From assembly GCA_023269635.1 (NCBI GenBank), contig JAHFPN010000005.1:1-44071 (forward strand): DNA of 44,071 bases, written 5' to 3'. Origin of the DNA: Hyphomicrobiales bacterium (GTDB lineage Bacteria; Pseudomonadota; Alphaproteobacteria; Rhizobiales; Xanthobacteraceae). Positions 42,126 to 44,071 of the stretch are shown here, in pieces. The first letter of the stretch is position 1, and every line of letters starts with the position of its first letter. A program made the translations under genes and the position numbers. Below the pieces are notes generated by a model that was given only the letters and a program-made list of their open reading frames with translations, ran no database searches and was not told where the DNA came from.

Positions 42126-42151
42126 TTGACTTTCGGACAATTTTGTCCGAA
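42126..42151 (+). promoter_or_regulatory. operator palindrome and -35 of the first HicAB module
   Basis: TTCGGACAA-TT-TTGTCCGAA (42132-42151) is a perfect inverted repeat. It lies directly after a TTGACT -35-like box (42126-42131) and about 35 bases before the hicA GTG. Antitoxins with a DNA-binding domain normally repress their own operon from such palindromes, and the HicB here has that domain. The -10 is not clear. Binding is inferred. Confidence 0.65.
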
Positions 42152-42183
42152 GCTGCAAGCTTACGCGAGCGGGCCGGACGGCC

Positions 42184-42384
42184 GTGAACAAGCGCGACCG
42201 ATTCATCGCCGAACTGCGGGACGAGGCCCGCCGACGCGGACTTCCCTTCCGCATCGAATACCGGCGCGGCAAGGGCGGCCATGCCATGGTGTGGATCGGC
42301 GAGCGCTTCACCACCTTGCCGGCGCGCGAGATCGACCCGCATACGGGCCGAAAGATTCGAAAACAGCTTGGGCTGGCCCACTGA
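42184..42384 (+). CDS. hicA: HicA-like toxin, first module
   Basis: HicA proteins are small RNA-binding toxins that cleave mRNA. The 66-residue product has the dsRBD-like layout with the conserved GKGGHAMVWIG segment, where His33 fits the catalytic His of the family, and the later TTLPAREIDPHTGRKIRKQL. The start is GTG at 42184. The antitoxin gene hicB follows 13 bases later. Divergence at GKGGH (usually GKGSH) is minor. It is a good but short match. Confidence 0.75.
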   Translation: MNKRDRFIAELRDEARRRGLPFRIEYRRGKGGHAMVWIGERFTTLPAREIDPHTGRKIRKQLGLAH

Positions 42385-42397
42385 AGCGGAGAAAACG

Positions 42398-42841
42398 ATG
42401 AAAGCCTATGCATATCGGGCGCTGTTCGAGCCGGGCGAGCGGCGCGGCAATGTCGTCGTCACGTTCCCCGATGTGCCGGAGGCCATTACGCAGGGGCGCG
42501 GCGAGGCCGATGCGCGCGCCATGGCCGAGGAAGCGCTCGGCCTCGTGCTGCTGACCTATCTGGAAAACGGAAAGCCGCTGCCGAAGCCGCGCGCGAAGGG
42601 CCGCGCGCTGGTGGAGATCGCGGTGGCTCCCAACGTGGCCGCGAAGCTCGCGGTGCTGGAGGCGTTCAAGGCCGCGGGCCTCAGCAAGAGCGAGCTCGCG
42701 CGCCGCATCGGCAAGGATGAGAAGGAGGTGCGCCGCATCCTCGACCCCAGGCATCCGACCAAGCTGCCGGCGCTCACCGCCGCGCTGCGCGCGCTGGGGA
42801 AGCGGCTGGTGGTGGGCGTTATGGAGGCGGAGGCGGCGTAA
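42398..42841 (+). CDS. hicB: HicB antitoxin with C-terminal DNA-binding domain, first module
   Basis: The 147-residue product has the HicB partial RNase H-like fold at the N-terminus (MKAYAYRALFEPG, VTFPDVPEAITQGRGEADAR, ALGLVLLTYLENGKPLP). A helix-turn-helix domain follows from about residue 80 (FKAAGLSKSELARRIGKDEK, EVRRILDPRHPTKLPALTAA). This domain probably binds the palindrome at 42132-42151 to control the operon and neutralises HicA. The order toxin then antitoxin is as in classic hicAB. Identification is secure. Confidence 0.85.
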   Translation: MKAYAYRALFEPGERRGNVVVTFPDVPEAITQGRGEADARAMAEEALGLVLLTYLENGKPLPKPRAKGRALVEIAVAPNVAAKLAVLEAFKAAGLSKSELARRIGKDEKEVRRILDPRHPTKLPALTAALRALGKRLVVGVMEAEAA

Positions 42842-42844
42842 GCC

Positions 42845-42909
42845 GTAGCCCGCATCGAGCGAAGCGGAATGCTGCTATCCGGATTTCGCTTGCGCTTCTT
42901 CCGGGCTAT
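42845..42909. repeat. palindromic intergenic element, family E
   Basis: TAGCCCGCATCGAGCGAAGCG at the left pairs with CGCTTGCGCTTCTTCCGGGCTA at the right. It separates the two HicAB modules. Its right end continues into TATAAT (42907-42912), a perfect -10 box, so the element may supply part of the promoter of the second module. Confidence 0.75.
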
Positions 42910-42912
42910 AAT
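42907..42912 (+). promoter_or_regulatory. -10 box of the second HicAB module
   Basis: TATAAT lies 20 bases upstream of the ATG at 42933 and partly inside the right arm of the family E repeat. A -35 is weak (TTTCGC at 17 bases). A leader of about 15 bases with GAGGAA as ribosome site would follow. Confidence 0.5.
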
Positions 42913-42932
42913 TGTGGTGCGAGGAACCGGAA

Positions 42933-43169
42933 ATGAGCAAACCCCTAATCTACACGATTTCCGCCGTCTGGGACGCCGAGGCGTCGGTTTGGAGCGGCCA
43001 TTGCGACGACATTCCGGCCGCCGCCGACGCGCCGACGCTGGACGAGCTGCTCGCAAAAATATCGGCAATGGCGCTTGATCTGCTGCCGGACAACCATCCC
43101 GCGGTCGATCCTTCGTCGCTCTACCTTCAGATCACCGCATTGCGTGAAGCAGAGCCGGCCGCAGCCTGA
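42933..43169 (+). CDS. DUF1902 HicB-like antitoxin, second module
   Basis: The 78-residue product has the HicB-like/DUF1902 fold (IYTISAVWDAEASVWSGHCD, then APTLDELLAKISAMALDLLP). It lacks a DNA-binding domain. GAGGAA lies before the ATG at 42933. It overlaps the next gene, a HicA, by one base (TGATG), so the two are tightly coupled. This pair has the antitoxin first, the reverse of the module next door. Confidence 0.85.
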   Translation: MSKPLIYTISAVWDAEASVWSGHCDDIPAAADAPTLDELLAKISAMALDLLPDNHPAVDPSSLYLQITALREAEPAAA

Positions 43170-43366
43170 TGGCGCCGCAGTTCGACCGCGCGCTCCGGGA
43201 GCTATTGCGCGCGGCCGGTTGTGTCCTCGTACGCCAAGGCAAGGGCAGTCACGAAATCTGGCACAGCCCGATCACCAAGCGGAATTTTCCGGTCCCCATC
43301 GGCATCGCCAGCCGGCACACGGCCAATGCTATCCTTCGACAGGCCGGATTGCCGAAGGCGTTTTGA
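43169..43366 (+). CDS. hicA: HicA-family toxin, second module
   Basis: The 65-residue product is a clear HicA: FDRALRELLRAAGCVLVRQG, then the hallmark GKGSHEIWHSP with the catalytic His, and a C-terminal HTANAILRQAGLPKAF. It starts with ATG at 43169 inside the stop of the DUF1902 gene. Only a family D repeat follows. Identification is secure; target specificity is unknown. Confidence 0.92.
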   Translation: MAPQFDRALRELLRAAGCVLVRQGKGSHEIWHSPITKRNFPVPIGIASRHTANAILRQAGLPKAF

Positions 43367-43374
43367 GTAGAATT

Positions 43375-43444
43375 GTAGGATGGGCAGAGGCGCCCTGCCG
43401 CCACGAAATAAAGTCGCCCTGCGACGCGTCTTTGCCCATCCTAC
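43375..43444. repeat. palindromic intergenic element, family D
   Basis: GTAGGATGGGCAGAGGCG (43375-43392) and CGCGTCTTTGCCCATCCTAC (43425-43444) are related reverse complements. It follows the second HicA stop and precedes the 3' end of the convergent orphan gene. It resembles the copy at 25326-25394. Confidence 0.8.
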
Positions 43445-43450
43445 GAGCTG

Positions 43451-43924
43451 CTATTGGCAGAAAGGGGAAATCGGGAAAACCCGCTCGCTTGGTTTGAGGC
43501 TTAGTTTTACCTCACACTCACGCATTCGCTTATCGTAATCGGCGACCCAAGTGTTGCGGATGCAGGCGTGATTGCCGCGCCAGCCCTCGATTCCGACCAG
43601 CACATTCTTGAAGCTGATGGCGAGTATCGTGAGCTGGTCGCTGAGAGGCTGACAAACGGATAGATGCTCGCGGCCAAGGCCATCCTTCAGCCTCTCCTCG
43701 CTGCTTTCAACTCTCATCGTGAACCGTTCGAGTTCGTCGAGGATAAACTGTACCTGCTCCCGATCGCGCTCGTTGAAGGCCTTAGTGATTGCGCGCTCCT
43801 GAGCAAGCAAGTGCTTGCGTACATCGAGATAGAAGGCCCGTGCCGAGTCCATCCGAGTTTGCGCACTAGCTACCGTGAAGATTCCGATAGCCCCGAGTAG
43901 CGCGAGGAATGAAGACAGTCTCAT
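43451..43924 (-). CDS. Orphan secreted protein
   Basis: I do not recognise this gene. The 157-residue product has a signal peptide (MRLSSFLALLGAIGIFTVAS, cleavage near ASA), then a helical region (LDVRKHLLAQERAITKAFNE, LDELERFTMRVESSEERL). Four cysteines follow, in VCQPLS, ACIRNT, ECEVK and the last residues FCQ. Its base composition is less GC-rich than its neighbours. It begins 7 bases after the acyl-CoA synthetase stop. The cysteines could form two disulfides. Confidence 0.7.
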   Translation of the reverse strand: MRLSSFLALLGAIGIFTVASAQTRMDSARAFYLDVRKHLLAQERAITKAFNERDREQVQFILDELERFTMRVESSEERLKDGLGREHLSVCQPLSDQLTILAISFKNVLVGIEGWRGNHACIRNTWVADYDKRMRECEVKLSLKPSERVFPISPFCQ

Positions 43925-43931
43925 CGGGAGA

Positions 43932-44071
43932 TCACACCCCCTTCGCCATCTCTCTCAACTTGAATTTCTGAATCTTCCCGGTGCTGGTCTTGGGCAGCTC
44001 GACGAACACCACGTAGCGCGGGCATTTGAAGGCCGCCAGGTTCGCGCGGCAGTGCTTGAGCAGTTCCTCGG
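43932..44071 (-). CDS. Acyl-CoA synthetase, C-terminal end, cut by window edge
   Basis: The last 46 residues of an AMP-forming acyl-CoA synthetase are present: [20 protein letters not shown] followed by [14 protein letters not shown] and TGA at 43932-43934. The Lys in TGKIQK is the catalytic lysine of the A10 motif. The rest lies beyond the window. It activates a carboxylic acid to its CoA thioester. The crotonase gene at 41304 on the same strand is a plausible pathway partner, now separated by the HicAB region. Confidence 0.92.
   Translation of the reverse strand, partial: EELLKHCRANLAAFKCPRYVVFVELPKTSTGKIQKFKLREMAKGV

Noticed and set aside
1-44071. tRNA or rRNA genes
   Set aside because: No cloverleaf with a GGTTCGAATCC-type arm and no rRNA signatures were seen on either strand.

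Overview
The window is GC-rich chromosome of an alphaproteobacterium, most likely a Hyphomicrobiales (Rhizobiales) member near the Bradyrhizobium/Xanthobacteraceae lineage. I infer this from gene order (ruvCAB-ybgC-tolQRAB-pal-cpoB; zapA-6S RNA-5-FCL; tkt-gap-pgk-fba; rpmE-DUF1465-DUF1192), from a CtrA-type box, and from many short palindromic intergenic elements. No rRNA, tRNA, CRISPR array, prophage or full insertion sequence was seen.

Layout. (1) 1-7.6 kb, minus strand: one compact cluster from ruvC through ruvA, ruvB, ybgC, tolQ, tolR, tolA, tolB and pal to cpoB. It couples Holliday-junction processing genes to the Tol-Pal envelope system. cpoB carries an in-frame amber codon. (2) 7.7-12.7 kb: an EamA transporter, a divergent TauE/SafE permease, then minus-strand yebC, an alpha/beta hydrolase, a YmdB-type phosphoesterase and 5-formyl-THF cyclo-ligase. 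(3) 12.75-13.6 kb: a 6S RNA, zapA and a DUF4164 gene. (4) 13.8-22.6 kb, plus strand: transketolase, GAPDH, PGK and class I aldolase (central carbon metabolism), a ThiE-like protein, a Sel1-repeat protein, EF-P and an inositol-monophosphatase-like enzyme. (5) 22.6-25.3 kb: a MotA/TolQ-like channel gene, an OmpA/MotB-like partner and a GNAT acetyltransferase. (6) 25.4-33.1 kb: an ABC exporter, rpmE, DUF1465, a candidate CtrA-controlled small RNA, DUF1192, a quinone oxidoreductase and a membrane PAS-GGDEF-EAL protein. (7) 33.1-40.5 kb: YqgE, a DsbD-N-like protein, a peroxiredoxin, two YdcH-like proteins around a methyltransferase, a cold-shock protein, a FAD dehydrogenase and a lipase-like hydrolase. 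(8) 40.5-44.1 kb, accessory: a repeat-only island, then two back-to-back HicAB modules of opposite gene order and an orphan secreted protein, lying between a crotonase gene and the end of an acyl-CoA synthetase gene.

Most genes are ordinary housekeeping genes. The signals most worth a second look are the CtrA box plus promoter plus three-hairpin RNA at 28.65-28.78 kb; the paired HicAB modules with a perfect operator palindrome; six perfect mini-palindromes sharing one core and nested in larger repeats; the cpoB nonsense codon; and the MotA-like/OmpA-like channel pair of unknown role. All calls rest on reading the sequence and on recalled family knowledge. No searches were run.
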